In this document: in pieces, positions 42,928-51,096 of the stretch
Layout of the letters: each line of letters begins with the position of its first letter
How positions within the stretch are numbered: position 1 is the first letter of the stretch
NCBI GenBank assembly: GCA_019637875.1
Contig: JAHBUW010000005.1
Span: 124,001 to 188,000 of the forward strand
Reading direction: 5' to 3'
From: Pseudobdellovibrionaceae bacterium
GTDB taxonomy: Bacteria; Bdellovibrionota; Bdellovibrionia; Bdellovibrionales; Bdellovibrionaceae
DNA length: 64,000 nt
Position numbers and translations under genes: made by a program
The notes under the pieces: generated by a model
Told to the model about the DNA's origin: nothing
What the model saw: only the letters and a program-made list of their open reading frames with translations
Database searches by the model: none

Positions 42928-43152
42928 GAGTCCAAACCTCAGTTAGCTACAATCTAAAACCAGAATCCAAACATCCAAATACCGCTCTAGGTTACTGAGA
43001 ACTCTGCGAAAAGGCCACGTCTTTGTAAGGATGAACTGTGCAGAATCCTGACAGTCGCGGCCCGCACGGGCCAACGAGTACATTGCATGATGTCATCGCC
43101 GTCGCAACGAAGTCGGCTTGTGGGAGCTGGCTCTAAATTGAGGGGTTCTCTC

Positions 43153-44202
43153 ATGTCTCTGAAATGGTATTCGCCCATCGCTTGGGCAACGCTGACGATT
43201 CTAGCGACTCTATTTATGCAGAGCAATGCAAATGCGGCTCTGTCGAAGTACATCCTCGTGCAAAACGTCGCGACCGAACGCTCGCGGGTCTACGAACGCT
43301 GCCAGAGCTCACCTTGCCGCCACAAGCTCATTTTTGAATCCGAGATGGTCGTCGGCCGTCAAGAGGGCGACTGGAACAATCCCAGCCGCTTCATCACTTG
43401 GCTTGGCCGCTACAAGCTCACCAAATGGGTGAAGTTCTACGAGGACAACGAACGTCACTATCCGTCGTGGTACCACCCTCAGTATCCGCAACTTCCCCGT
43501 CCGTCCTCGCGCGATCAGCTGTCCGCCACCATGTGGATGAGCCGCGACGCGCTTCCGAACGGACAAGGGAACGGCCGCGGCGCTTTCGGTTGGTATGCCG
43601 CGATGGTCGGCCCCAACGCGAACTCGCAGTGGATCCACGGAACCTACGGCTGGGGGATCGAGGGCGATCGCTACATCGAATACACCCGCAGCTTCTGGGT
43701 GAACCTGTTCGCCAATCCCCGCTCGGCGGGTTGCACGCGCTTTGAAAACCGCGCGGTCGCTTACCTGCGCCACATTTTGGGCGAAGGCACCGACGTCGTG
43801 CGGATCTACGCTCGCGAAACCTATCTGGACGAGACGCTCGCCGCTTACCGCGGCCGTCCCCAGGCGAAGAACTTCCCCTGGATCCTGACGACCGAAGGCG
43901 TGAAGCAAACCAACGCCGCGACCATCGAAGCGAACGCGGTTCGCGCCCGTGGCGTGAAAGCCTCGCAGGTGCTGGAGTCCGGCAACTACACCGTGGATAT
44001 GGTGCCCACGGCGGTCGGTCTTTCCGGCGGCAATCGCTCCTCGGGAAGTTCGGGGAACACCTACGGCATTCCGCAGAACCTCTTTAACGGTTACTTCCTG
44101 GTGGACGCGGGGCTGACGTATGAGTATCGCCATCCGCGCGGACTCGCGGTGGGCGGCTTCGCCGATCGCGGACTTCCCGCCGATATGGAGTACAAAAAAT
44201 GA
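43153..44202 (+). CDS. L,D-transpeptidase (YkuD)
   Basis: A 349-residue periplasmic enzyme starting MSLKWYSPIA at 43153 (GAGGGG upstream), with a signal peptide cleaved near ANA-AL. The YkuD domain has H162 in WIHGTYGWG and C194 in RSAGCTRFENRAV, the catalytic pattern. The region SRDQLSATMWMSRDALPNG and the Gly/Ser-rich linker at about 305-325 flank it. It may crosslink peptidoglycan (3-3) or attach proteins. The stop overlaps the next gene by four bases. Confidence 0.9.
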   Translation: MSLKWYSPIAWATLTILATLFMQSNANAALSKYILVQNVATERSRVYERCQSSPCRHKLIFESEMVVGRQEGDWNNPSRFITWLGRYKLTKWVKFYEDNERHYPSWYHPQYPQLPRPSSRDQLSATMWMSRDALPNGQGNGRGAFGWYAAMVGPNANSQWIHGTYGWGIEGDRYIEYTRSFWVNLFANPRSAGCTRFENRAVAYLRHILGEGTDVVRIYARETYLDETLAAYRGRPQAKNFPWILTTEGVKQTNAATIEANAVRARGVKASQVLESGNYTVDMVPTAVGLSGGNRSSGSSGNTYGIPQNLFNGYFLVDAGLTYEYRHPRGLAVGGFADRGLPADMEYKK

Positions 44203-45092
44203 GGATTCTTTTCGCGATCCCGCTCGTGATCCTGAGCGCTCAAGCCCGCGCGCAAGTCAGCTTCACCGCGGACGAAGTGCGCGTGCACCAAGAGCGCATC
44301 GAACTCATCACCGACACGGCGGCGAAGTGTTTGGACGCGACCTACGCGGAGCATGTGAGTTTCTTCCGCAAGTACGGCGTTTCGAAATTCTACGGCGATC
44401 GCCGCAAAGATTATGAAACGTCCGCGGGTCGCGCGGCGGCTTTGCGCGGTTACGGTTTGTCCGAGGCGAAGGTCGCCGAGATCCTGCCGCAAATGAAAAG
44501 CACGAGCTGCGTCGGCATGACCATGGACTGCCTGAAGAAGGGTTTTGCGGCCGCGGGACAATCCGCAACCTGGGACAAGATCTACGCGCACTTGAAGATC
44601 GACAACAAATTCTACGGCACCGATCTGCAGAAGATGCTGCGGGGTTTGGGCTGGCGGACCCTGTATTGGAATCCGCTGCCCGCGAAGAACGCCGTCTGGG
44701 ACGTGGAAGATCTCGAGAAGAATCCGCCCTCGGCGCCGGGAAAATGGATGCCGGTGTGGGGCGGTCACGCTTATCGCTACAACGACGTGATGAAGAACGG
44801 CTCGTACTACAAAATCCCGATCGACGACCGCACGACGCTCGTGAACTTCGACGAAGCCGTGCCGCAGTCCTTCAAGCGGATCAACTTCTTCGTCGGTACC
44901 GCGCATGCGGGCTATCACGTTTTTCCGGGACGTTTGGGGCAGGTCATCGAGGCGCACTCGATGCGTGAGATCAGCTCTTACGACAATCTGGAGTACAGCG
45001 ACTTCAATCCGCTCGCCACCGGCGGCGGACCGCGCTGGACACGCACGGAACGCTACCGGTCCGGGGTGATCGTCGTCCCGCCAGGACGCTAA
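44199..45092 (+). CDS. Exported cysteine-peptidase-like partner of the L,D-transpeptidase
   Basis: A 297-residue protein with a signal peptide (cleavage near ARA-QV). It is coupled to the L,D-transpeptidase by ATGA. A possible nucleophile C104 lies in STSCVGMTMDCLKKGFAAAG, a Cys followed by a helix as in papain/NlpC folds. Candidate bases H236/H240 sit in TAHAGYHVFPG and H253 in EAHSM. No family was recognised, so this is inference from layout. A peptidoglycan-processing enzyme working with the transpeptidase would fit the pairing. Confidence 0.68.
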   Translation: MRILFAIPLVILSAQARAQVSFTADEVRVHQERIELITDTAAKCLDATYAEHVSFFRKYGVSKFYGDRRKDYETSAGRAAALRGYGLSEAKVAEILPQMKSTSCVGMTMDCLKKGFAAAGQSATWDKIYAHLKIDNKFYGTDLQKMLRGLGWRTLYWNPLPAKNAVWDVEDLEKNPPSAPGKWMPVWGGHAYRYNDVMKNGSYYKIPIDDRTTLVNFDEAVPQSFKRINFFVGTAHAGYHVFPGRLGQVIEAHSMREISSYDNLEYSDFNPLATGGGPRWTRTERYRSGVIVVPPGR

Positions 45093-45093
45093 A

Positions 45094-45117
45094 GTAGCCG
45101 GGGGCGCCTAGCCGCTG
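45094..45117 (+). repeat. Repeat head shared with 52371-52394
   Basis: A 24-base segment starting GTAGCCGGGGGCGCC follows directly after the stop codon of the upstream gene and is identical to 52371-52394. Here it is followed by a short stem (CGCTGAGCG region), not the long one found at 52386-52434. The site also lies just before the converging gene end at 45122. Confidence 0.8.
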
Positions 45118-45121
45118 AGCG

Positions 45122-45535
45122 CTACTGCAGCTTGAGGCGGATCTTGTAGGTGGCCGTCGATTTACAGACGGTCATCGCGGTCGCTTCGGGCGCGCAGCGC
45201 GAGCTGCCGCAGTTCATGCTCAGGATCTGATTGTCCTTGTTCAGCTCTTTCACTTCTTTTTTCCAGTCGTCGCAGGCCTTTTTCCAGTTCGCTTTCGCGG
45301 CCTTGGTCAGCGGCGCGGCTTCGCCTTCGATTTCAACGCTGGAATCCAGAACTTCGTTTTGCACGGGCTGAGTCGCCTGGCCGGGACGAGTTCCGGGTTT
45401 ATTTTTTTCGATGGTAATGGTGGTTGAAGAGCCTTCCTCGCCATCCAGCGGAAGGTCTTTGATGTTCGCGGATTGCGCGAAAGCTTGGGTCGCGATCAGG
45501 GACAGAACAACGAGGGTCAATTTCATCAGGTTCAT
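45122..45535 (-). CDS. Small exported hypothetical protein
   Basis: A 137-residue protein starting MNLMKLTLVV with AGAGGTG upstream. Signal peptide cleavage is near AFA-QS. The mature part carries a disordered Thr/Pro/Gly segment, a helical Lys/Trp region (KAAKANWKKACDDWKKEVKELN) and four Cys (DACDD-type, MNCGSSRC, MTVCKS) that may form two disulfides. Function unknown. Confidence 0.72.
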   Translation of the reverse strand: MNLMKLTLVVLSLIATQAFAQSANIKDLPLDGEEGSSTTITIEKNKPGTRPGQATQPVQNEVLDSSVEIEGEAAPLTKAAKANWKKACDDWKKEVKELNKDNQILSMNCGSSRCAPEATAMTVCKSTATYKIRLKLQ

Positions 45536-45654
45536 GGTTCACCTCTTTTCGAGTGACTCCATTGTAGCCCACGCCCGCCCCCGTTTGCCTAGAGGATCTT
45601 TCCGCGGCAAGTCTGTAACACCCCGGAGCTTCGCTATAGCGGCTCCCCCACGGA

Positions 45655-45698
45655 GCGTGGCCCCAAAGCCACGCCTCGATCTGGTGGCCCGAAGCCAC
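45655..45698. repeat. Two related hairpins downstream of ftsY
   Basis: GCGTGGC/GCCACGC (45655-45674, loop CCCAAA) and GTGGC/GCCAC (45684-45698, loop CCGAA) share the GTGGC...GCCAC core. A weaker stem (AAGC/GCTT with GTC/GAC) next to the ftsY stop, followed on the minus strand by six T, could be its terminator. Confidence 0.5.
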
Positions 45699-45731
45699 GG
45701 TTCTGGAAAAAAGCGTCAGCCACAGACTCGC

Positions 45732-46946
45732 TTAAGCGTCGTTGAGGATGCTGTCGATGAATTCACGGGAACTGAAGGCGCGCAGGTCCTGGACCTTTTC
45801 GCCGACGCCGATCAAACGGATCGGGATCTTCAGCTCGTTCGAAAGTCCGACGGCCACGCCGCCCTTCGCGGTGCCGTCCATCTTGGTCAAGATCACGCCC
45901 GTCAGTCCCAACGCCTGGTTGAACTCGCGCGCTTGATGAAGCGCGTTCTGACCGTTGTTCGCGTCGAGCACGATGAGCGTTTCATGGGGCGCCTCGGGAA
46001 TGACCTTCGTCATCACGCGCTTCACTTTTTTGAGCTCATCCATCAGGTGCGCCTGGGTATGCAGGCGGCCCGCGGTGTCGATCAAAAGCACGTCGAACTC
46101 GCGCCCGTTCGCCTTCGCCACGGCGTCGAACGCGATGGCCGAGGGATCGGTGATCCCCTCGGGATGGAAGATCTCGACAAGTCCTTCGCCCGCCACCGAC
46201 GCACCACTCGCGCGATCGGTCCAGACCTTCAGCTGCGCACCCGCGGCGGCACGGAAGGTGTCGCCCGCGGCGACGAGGACTTTTTTGCCCTGCGAGGCGA
46301 GCTGCGCCGCGATCTTGCCGATGCTCGTGGTCTTACCGGCGCCGTTCACGCCGACGATCATCCAGACGACGGGTTTCACGTCACTCTTCAGATGCGCGAG
46401 CGGATTGTCTTTGGGTTCGGGAATCTGCGCTTCGTCGAAGATCTTCGTGAACTCTTCGCGCAGCTTTGACTTCACGCTCTCGAGCCCCTGCTTCGAAGCG
46501 GGCGTGATCTCTTCCAAAAGCCGCTCGACCGTTTGCGGTCCGAGGTCGCTCGTGTACAGCACCTCTTCCAGATCCGACAGATCGAGCGGTGCGCCCGCGC
46601 CGAAAAGGCCTTTCACCCGGCCCCAGAAGTGGGACTTGGTTCCCGAAAGCGCATCACTCAACGGTTTCGCGGTTTCGACGGGGACTTCGACCGGCGGAGG
46701 TGCGGGCGTCGCCGCGACGGGCTCGGGCTCGGCGGGTTTTCCGACGGGGACAAGCTCGGGAGTGCGAGGCTCGGTGAAGTCGGGGCGCGCGGCGGCGGGA
46801 GCCAGCGCTTTCGGCGGCGGCGGCGAAGTTTTGCCTTTGGCTTTGATCCGAATGTAGGCGAGGAGCCCCAGAACAAGGAGTGCGGCGCTCAGGCCGATCA
46901 GCCCCCAGAAGGTCGTCGAGTTGGGATTATTTAAGAGTTCGTTCAT
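45732..46946 (-). CDS. ftsY: Signal recognition particle receptor FtsY
   Basis: A 404-residue GTPase. Start MNELLNNPNS at 46946 behind GAAGGA. An N-terminal membrane segment (about 12-32, GLIGLSAALLVLGLLAYI) is unusual for FtsY and is followed by an acidic/Pro-rich linker. The NG domain shows GVNGAGKTTSIGKIAAQLA, DTAGRLHTQAHLMDELKK and TKMDGTAKGGVAVGLS. It targets ribosome-nascent chains to the translocon. The ATGA overlap with the next gene upstream shows coupling. Confidence 0.95.
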   Translation of the reverse strand: MNELLNNPNSTTFWGLIGLSAALLVLGLLAYIRIKAKGKTSPPPPKALAPAAARPDFTEPRTPELVPVGKPAEPEPVAATPAPPPVEVPVETAKPLSDALSGTKSHFWGRVKGLFGAGAPLDLSDLEEVLYTSDLGPQTVERLLEEITPASKQGLESVKSKLREEFTKIFDEAQIPEPKDNPLAHLKSDVKPVVWMIVGVNGAGKTTSIGKIAAQLASQGKKVLVAAGDTFRAAAGAQLKVWTDRASGASVAGEGLVEIFHPEGITDPSAIAFDAVAKANGREFDVLLIDTAGRLHTQAHLMDELKKVKRVMTKVIPEAPHETLIVLDANNGQNALHQAREFNQALGLTGVILTKMDGTAKGGVAVGLSNELKIPIRLIGVGEKVQDLRAFSSREFIDSILNDA

Positions 46947-47128
46947 TTCAGATCCTTCCGTACCGGCTTCTCGGGATAGGGGCAGTGCCGGCAGCCCGAA
47001 CCGCAACAGCGTCCTTGCTTACGCAAAGCTAGCTCCGTCGCGACCCAATTTCCCGTTTCGGGATCCTGATAAAAATCCAGGCCTTGAGCCACGGCTTGAC
47101 GGTGAAGCTCTTCCCATTCGGGTTTCAT
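46943..47128 (-). CDS. DUF5522-type small Cys-rich protein
   Basis: A 61-residue protein starting MKPEWEELHRQAVAQGL at 47128, four bases overlapping ftsY. The end GRCCGSGCRHCPYPEKPVRK has four clustered cysteines and a His, as in DUF5522 proteins, suggesting a small metal-binding site. DFYQDPETGNWVATELAL is also typical. Function unknown; its link to ftsY is positional only. Confidence 0.75.
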   Translation of the reverse strand: MKPEWEELHRQAVAQGLDFYQDPETGNWVATELALRKQGRCCGSGCRHCPYPEKPVRKDLK

Positions 47129-47261
47129 CGTCTTGGAGATAGAGGCCCCCGCCCCCGGGGTCAAACCCGAAAAAAGCTCCAAGCCTTCATTTCCCCCTGG
47201 GAATTTCGGACGTCGTGCCCTAAAAGCGGGCATCCCTCAACCTCTGCCCCTGGAGTGATCG

Positions 47262-47825
47262 ATGCGTTTGTTCTGGTTCGCCGCCCTGACCTTCGTGAGC
47301 CTGTCTTCGACCGCTTTCGCGCAAAATTGCGATCAGCGCCGCGATCCCCACTCTTTCGCCTGCTCGGATGACGCCTTTCGCGGACGCGTCTTCCCGATGG
47401 TGCCCATGAGCGAGGGCCGCATGCAGGGCCGCTGGTCGCTCGTGACTTACGCCGACGTTCGCGGCACCCAAGGACCCGAGTTTCAGATGCGTACGAATCC
47501 GCAAAATCCCCGCATCCCCCTCGGCGTATTCAACAACTTCGACGGCACCCGCGCGGGCGGCATGACGTGGCAACGCGACCGCAGCGTGCTCGGAAACTTC
47601 GGCGCGGCCGGCAACAATCTCGGCGAGCAGGTGGGCCAAACGCACGTCTCGGACGAGTGGACTTCGCAGATCATCTTCCGCTCTTCACGCGAAACTCACT
47701 CGCTTCAGTGCCGCATCTTTGATCGCAACCGCATCGAACATCTGCAATGCCGCTGGCAGTCCTTGTCACGGAGTCAAAATCGCTTCATCCTGCGTGGGTA
47801 CTTGGGCTTTCTGCGCGCACGCTAA
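47262..47825 (+). CDS. Exported hypothetical protein
   Basis: A 187-residue protein with a signal peptide (MRLFWFAALTFVSLSSTAFA-QN) and GGAG before the ATG. The mature sequence is beta-rich with Cys residues at NCDQ, FACSDD, QCRIFD and QCRWQS, probably two disulfides. No family was recognised. A membrane-anchored acidic protein follows after 24 bases on the same strand. Confidence 0.7.
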   Translation: MRLFWFAALTFVSLSSTAFAQNCDQRRDPHSFACSDDAFRGRVFPMVPMSEGRMQGRWSLVTYADVRGTQGPEFQMRTNPQNPRIPLGVFNNFDGTRAGGMTWQRDRSVLGNFGAAGNNLGEQVGQTHVSDEWTSQIIFRSSRETHSLQCRIFDRNRIEHLQCRWQSLSRSQNRFILRGYLGFLRAR

Positions 47826-47849
47826 GCCCAATTCCTTTGGGGGTTCGGC

Positions 47850-48284
47850 ATGACGCAAAAACAGAAATCGATCTTCGCTATCGTGGCCGCGACCGTCGTG
47901 GCCGCCGCCTTGATCTGGGCGCTGTGGCCGAAGGCGCTGAGCCCCGCCCCGGGCGAAGGAGCGGACGAACTTCCCGCCGCGACGGTGGAAGGGGAAGTCG
48001 GCGATGAAACCCCGGTCGATCTTTCGGGGGACGCGACCATGAACGACATTCCCGCCCCGGTCGAAGGGGACAACGACGCGCCCGTGGGCGGCGCCAAACT
48101 CCCCGCCCCGAACTCCGCCGAACTTGTCCGTCTGCATGAAGAGGCGCTCGCGGGGAATCGCGAATCCCTCGAAGAGATCTGCAAATACGTGAGCGGTGCG
48201 GACATCTACGATCTGGGAGATTTCAAAGCTTCCGACGAGCTGACTTCGAGCTGCGGCGAATTCCGCCCCGAACCGGAGGAATAA
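47850..48284 (+). CDS. Membrane-anchored acidic protein
   Basis: A 144-residue protein. A single N-terminal membrane segment (about 8-26, IFAIVAATVVAAALIWALW) anchors a mostly disordered Pro/Glu/Asp-rich domain (EGADELPAATVEGEVGDE) and a short helical C-terminus with C112 and C136. GGGGG precedes the ATG. No family recognised. Confidence 0.68.
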   Translation: MTQKQKSIFAIVAATVVAAALIWALWPKALSPAPGEGADELPAATVEGEVGDETPVDLSGDATMNDIPAPVEGDNDAPVGGAKLPAPNSAELVRLHEEALAGNRESLEEICKYVSGADIYDLGDFKASDELTSSCGEFRPEPEE

Positions 48285-48287
48285 AAA

Positions 48288-48312
48288 AACCGGAGGGGTT
48301 CGCCCTCCGGTT
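48288..48312 (-). terminator. Terminator of the polysaccharide deacetylase gene
   Basis: AACCGGAGGG (48288-48297) and CCCTCCGGTT (48303-48312) form a ten-base stem with loop GTTCG, followed on the minus strand by a T-run (48283-48289). It lies 30 bases past the stop of the minus-strand gene and also just past the plus-strand gene, so may serve both. Confidence 0.85.
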
Positions 48313-48341
48313 CGTCAAGATTCGACAATTCGAATTCGCGC

Positions 48342-49862
48342 TTATTCTTCCATGGTGTGAGCTTCGATCGTCTCACCCTGCATGGCGCGGTCTTCGAGGG
48401 GCCCGGTGACGGTCTCTTCGGGAGTCCCGACGTTTTCGTACTTGAAGGTGCTCGCGTTCACTTCGACGCCGTCACGGGTGACGAGCGACGCGCGAACCAG
48501 GGCCGAGTTGCCTTGGCCGACCTGTTTCACGAAGGCTTCTTTCGTCATCGTCGCTTCGTTCGCCTCGATGGGCTGGAAGTTCACGCTCAGACGTTTGCGC
48601 CAGCCGAGGGCGGGCATACGATCTTCAACCGCGAGCTCGGTCATGACTTGCAGACCGTCCATCGTCTCTTCCAGGCGGACGTCCGCCAGCACGGGAGTCG
48701 CGATGTTTTTGATCGTGCCGTCGTCACGCAGACGATTGAACTGACCCGAGCGGTAAGCCGCCAGTGTCGAAGACTCGTTGCGCTCCAGGTTTTCGAGCCA
48801 CGAAACGTACTCACGGTAAGTCACGCAGCGAACGCCGGGCTTATTACACACGAACTGCGCGAATTCCTTCATCGCCACCCAGTACGCGCCACGGTTCCAC
48901 TTCGAGAAGTGGTGACCGATGTGGATCGGACCACGACCGCCGAAGTAGTTGATTTTGAAGTAGTACTTATACGAGTCGAGCATCTGGTTCTTCAGGCGCA
49001 GATACTCCGCATCGCTCAGCTTTTCCGAGATCGACGCGCAAGCGGTCTGACGGCACATGAAGTTGTAGTCCATCGAGTAGGTCGTGCGGTTGGTGCCGGC
49101 GATCTTGATGGTTCCCAAAGGCATGTTCCAGATTCCCGTGGGGTGACGCTGCGGCCAGTAGGTGGGCTCGCTCGACTTCGAGGTGTCGTACTTGAAGCCG
49201 TTCGCTTTCAGCGCGGGCCACATTTCGGGAGTATGCGCGAGCAGCGGCGCGCGGAAGCCGATGATGTCCGACTTATCGAAATCGAAACCCTTGGGGTTCG
49301 CCGCCGAAGGCGACAGACCGTTCACGCGGAACAGGTTGAAGAAGATGTCGTTGAATTGTTTGAACTCCGACATCCACTCTTTCAAGCCCCAACGGCGACC
49401 GTACATGGGGTTCGACTTGTCGACGCCCGTCTGATCACAGTGCGAGTTCGCGTGCGAACCGATCTCGTGACCGCGTTTGTACGCGCGGTTGGTCAGATCG
49501 ATACGGGGCACGACGGTGTCGCGGCTTTTCGACCAGCCGATGCAGCTCACGGGCTTGTTCAGGCCGGGAGTCTGGTAAGCGGATTTCTTCGCGGGATCCA
49601 GGTAGTACGGAGGATTTACGAAGTAGGTGAACTTGACGGTCGTTTTCTTGCCGTCGATGCCTTCGGTGGTGACCGTGTCGGCGAAGTCTTGCGACTCTTT
49701 CCAGAACTCATTCGAGAGCGATCCGTCGAACGCGAGAATCACGTATTGCGGGGGCGCTTCGATCGCCTGCGGTTTACGTTTGTCTTTTCCTTTCGCCGCC
49801 AGGGCCGAGCCTGCCGCGAGCGAAACGAAAAGTGCACCGGTGACAATTCTTGTCAGCTTCAT
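48342..49862 (-). CDS. Polysaccharide deacetylase-like exported protein
   Basis: A 506-residue protein with a signal peptide (cleavage near LAA) and AAGGA upstream. The NodB-type fold is shown by VILAFDGSLSNEF (motif 1, D46) and HEIGSHANSH (132-141; H137 and H141 as metal ligands). Motif 1 has only one Asp where classical enzymes have two (TFDDG), so activity may be altered or the family is closer to insect-type chitin deacetylases. Residues 360-506 form an added C-terminal beta domain. Likely substrates are N-acetylglucosamine polymers, including peptidoglycan. Confidence 0.85.
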   Translation of the reverse strand: MKLTRIVTGALFVSLAAGSALAAKGKDKRKPQAIEAPPQYVILAFDGSLSNEFWKESQDFADTVTTEGIDGKKTTVKFTYFVNPPYYLDPAKKSAYQTPGLNKPVSCIGWSKSRDTVVPRIDLTNRAYKRGHEIGSHANSHCDQTGVDKSNPMYGRRWGLKEWMSEFKQFNDIFFNLFRVNGLSPSAANPKGFDFDKSDIIGFRAPLLAHTPEMWPALKANGFKYDTSKSSEPTYWPQRHPTGIWNMPLGTIKIAGTNRTTYSMDYNFMCRQTACASISEKLSDAEYLRLKNQMLDSYKYYFKINYFGGRGPIHIGHHFSKWNRGAYWVAMKEFAQFVCNKPGVRCVTYREYVSWLENLERNESSTLAAYRSGQFNRLRDDGTIKNIATPVLADVRLEETMDGLQVMTELAVEDRMPALGWRKRLSVNFQPIEANEATMTKEAFVKQVGQGNSALVRASLVTRDGVEVNASTFKYENVGTPEETVTGPLEDRAMQGETIEAHTMEE

Positions 49863-49986
49863 CCTTCATTTCCTTCCGTTGAGATCCTGGGTGACCTCCA
49901 AATTCTAGATGGAGAAACCGTCAGGATCCAAAGCCATTTTATCGGCTCCGACGGAGGGCTGAACGAGTCCGGTTCCTCGAGTGAAG

Positions 49987-50006
49987 ACTGTCAGGAACAT
50001 GACAGT
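49987..50006. promoter_or_regulatory. Operator-like inverted repeat
   Basis: ACTGTCA (49987-49993) and TGACAGT (50000-50006) flank six bases in the 180-base divergent gap between the deacetylase and the protease lipoprotein genes, a good position for a shared operator. Confidence 0.4.
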
Positions 50007-50043
50007 TTCGGGGGCCCGGCGGACATGGTAAATTGCCCCCCGG

Positions 50044-51021
50044 ATGAAATGGATCTATCGTTTTCCCTATGCCCTTCTCGTGATCGCGCTTTTCGCGGCC
50101 TGCACCCCGGCGGGGGAGCGGAGTGGGCATATCGTTGTGAAGGAATCGCAAAGGATCTTCGGCGGCGACGAGGTCCAGGTCCAGTCCGGCAGCAGCCTGA
50201 CCGTGGCGATGATCACCCTCGACGATGACATGGGCCAGAGCTTCGTCTGCACGGGAACTTTCATCTCGGCCCGCCTGCTGTTAACCGCCAGCCACTGCGT
50301 GACGACGAACAAGAGTCAGATGCGCGTGCTTTTCGGCGCAGCGCCCTTCGCGGGCACGGCGTTCGTGGACGTGCCGATCGCGGACGTTCACGTTTATCAC
50401 GAGATCGTCGCGGACGGTTCCTCCGCCGAGACCGGCAAACGCCATGACCTGGCGTTGATCGAAATCCGCGGACTTCCCGACGGGGCCCGCACGGCGGAAC
50501 TTCCCGAGTCGGCCCAGGGTCAAGATCTACAACTGAAGAATGACTCGCGCGCGGCCACGGCGGTGATCCAGTCGAGCCGTCAAACCCTTCTGCACGCACA
50601 GAACTTGGGTTTCGTGGCGCTCGGCTACGGTCGCCTGGATGGACTCGATTTGGGTGCGAGCGACACCGGGGGTTCCGGCGTGCTCCGGCGCGTGGATCTT
50701 TCCGCCGAAAACTACTCTGCGAAAGCGACGACCTTCACCGTTCTGCAAGAGACCGGGGAACGCGGCGTCTGCTTCGGCGACTCGGGTGGCCCGGCCCTGC
50801 TCGAGCGCACCACGGTCGACGGCGTTTCGGCCGTCGTGATGGGCGTCGCTTCGGGAGTCTTGGATCTTGAAGGCGCCGATCCGTACGCGCATGGCTACGA
50901 CGCCTGCAAACAGCGCTCGATCTACATGAACGTCATCCCCTACCTGCCGTGGATCGAACGCATCCAGAAAAAGGTCGATCTACTTCGGCAAAATTCGGAT
51001 ACGACGGGTACGATTCAATAG
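50044..51021 (+). CDS. Trypsin-like serine protease lipoprotein
   Basis: A 325-residue protein with lipobox FAAC (C20). The S1A triad is intact: H84 in LTASHC, D135 in RHDLAL and S247 in CFGDSGGPAL. The residue six before the Ser (chymotrypsin position 189) is Gly, pointing to a chymotrypsin/elastase-like rather than Arg/Lys specificity. Paired cysteines flank the active sites (C69/C85). It would be anchored to the outer or inner membrane with the protease domain exposed. It is 75 bases upstream of an S41 peptidase gene. Confidence 0.9.
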   Translation: MKWIYRFPYALLVIALFAACTPAGERSGHIVVKESQRIFGGDEVQVQSGSSLTVAMITLDDDMGQSFVCTGTFISARLLLTASHCVTTNKSQMRVLFGAAPFAGTAFVDVPIADVHVYHEIVADGSSAETGKRHDLALIEIRGLPDGARTAELPESAQGQDLQLKNDSRAATAVIQSSRQTLLHAQNLGFVALGYGRLDGLDLGASDTGGSGVLRRVDLSAENYSAKATTFTVLQETGERGVCFGDSGGPALLERTTVDGVSAVVMGVASGVLDLEGADPYAHGYDACKQRSIYMNVIPYLPWIERIQKKVDLLRQNSDTTGTIQ

Positions 51022-51096
51022 TGCGCGGGCACCGTCTCAAAGCGCGACGTTCTCAGGCGCATTTAACCGGGGACGCTGGACCTCCGAAAAGACATC

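Noticed and set aside
48357-50228. A 623-codon plus-strand frame opposite the polysaccharide deacetylase
   Set aside because: It is antisense to a gene with a signal peptide and NodB motifs and spans the next gene's start in another frame; composition is typical of a shadow frame.
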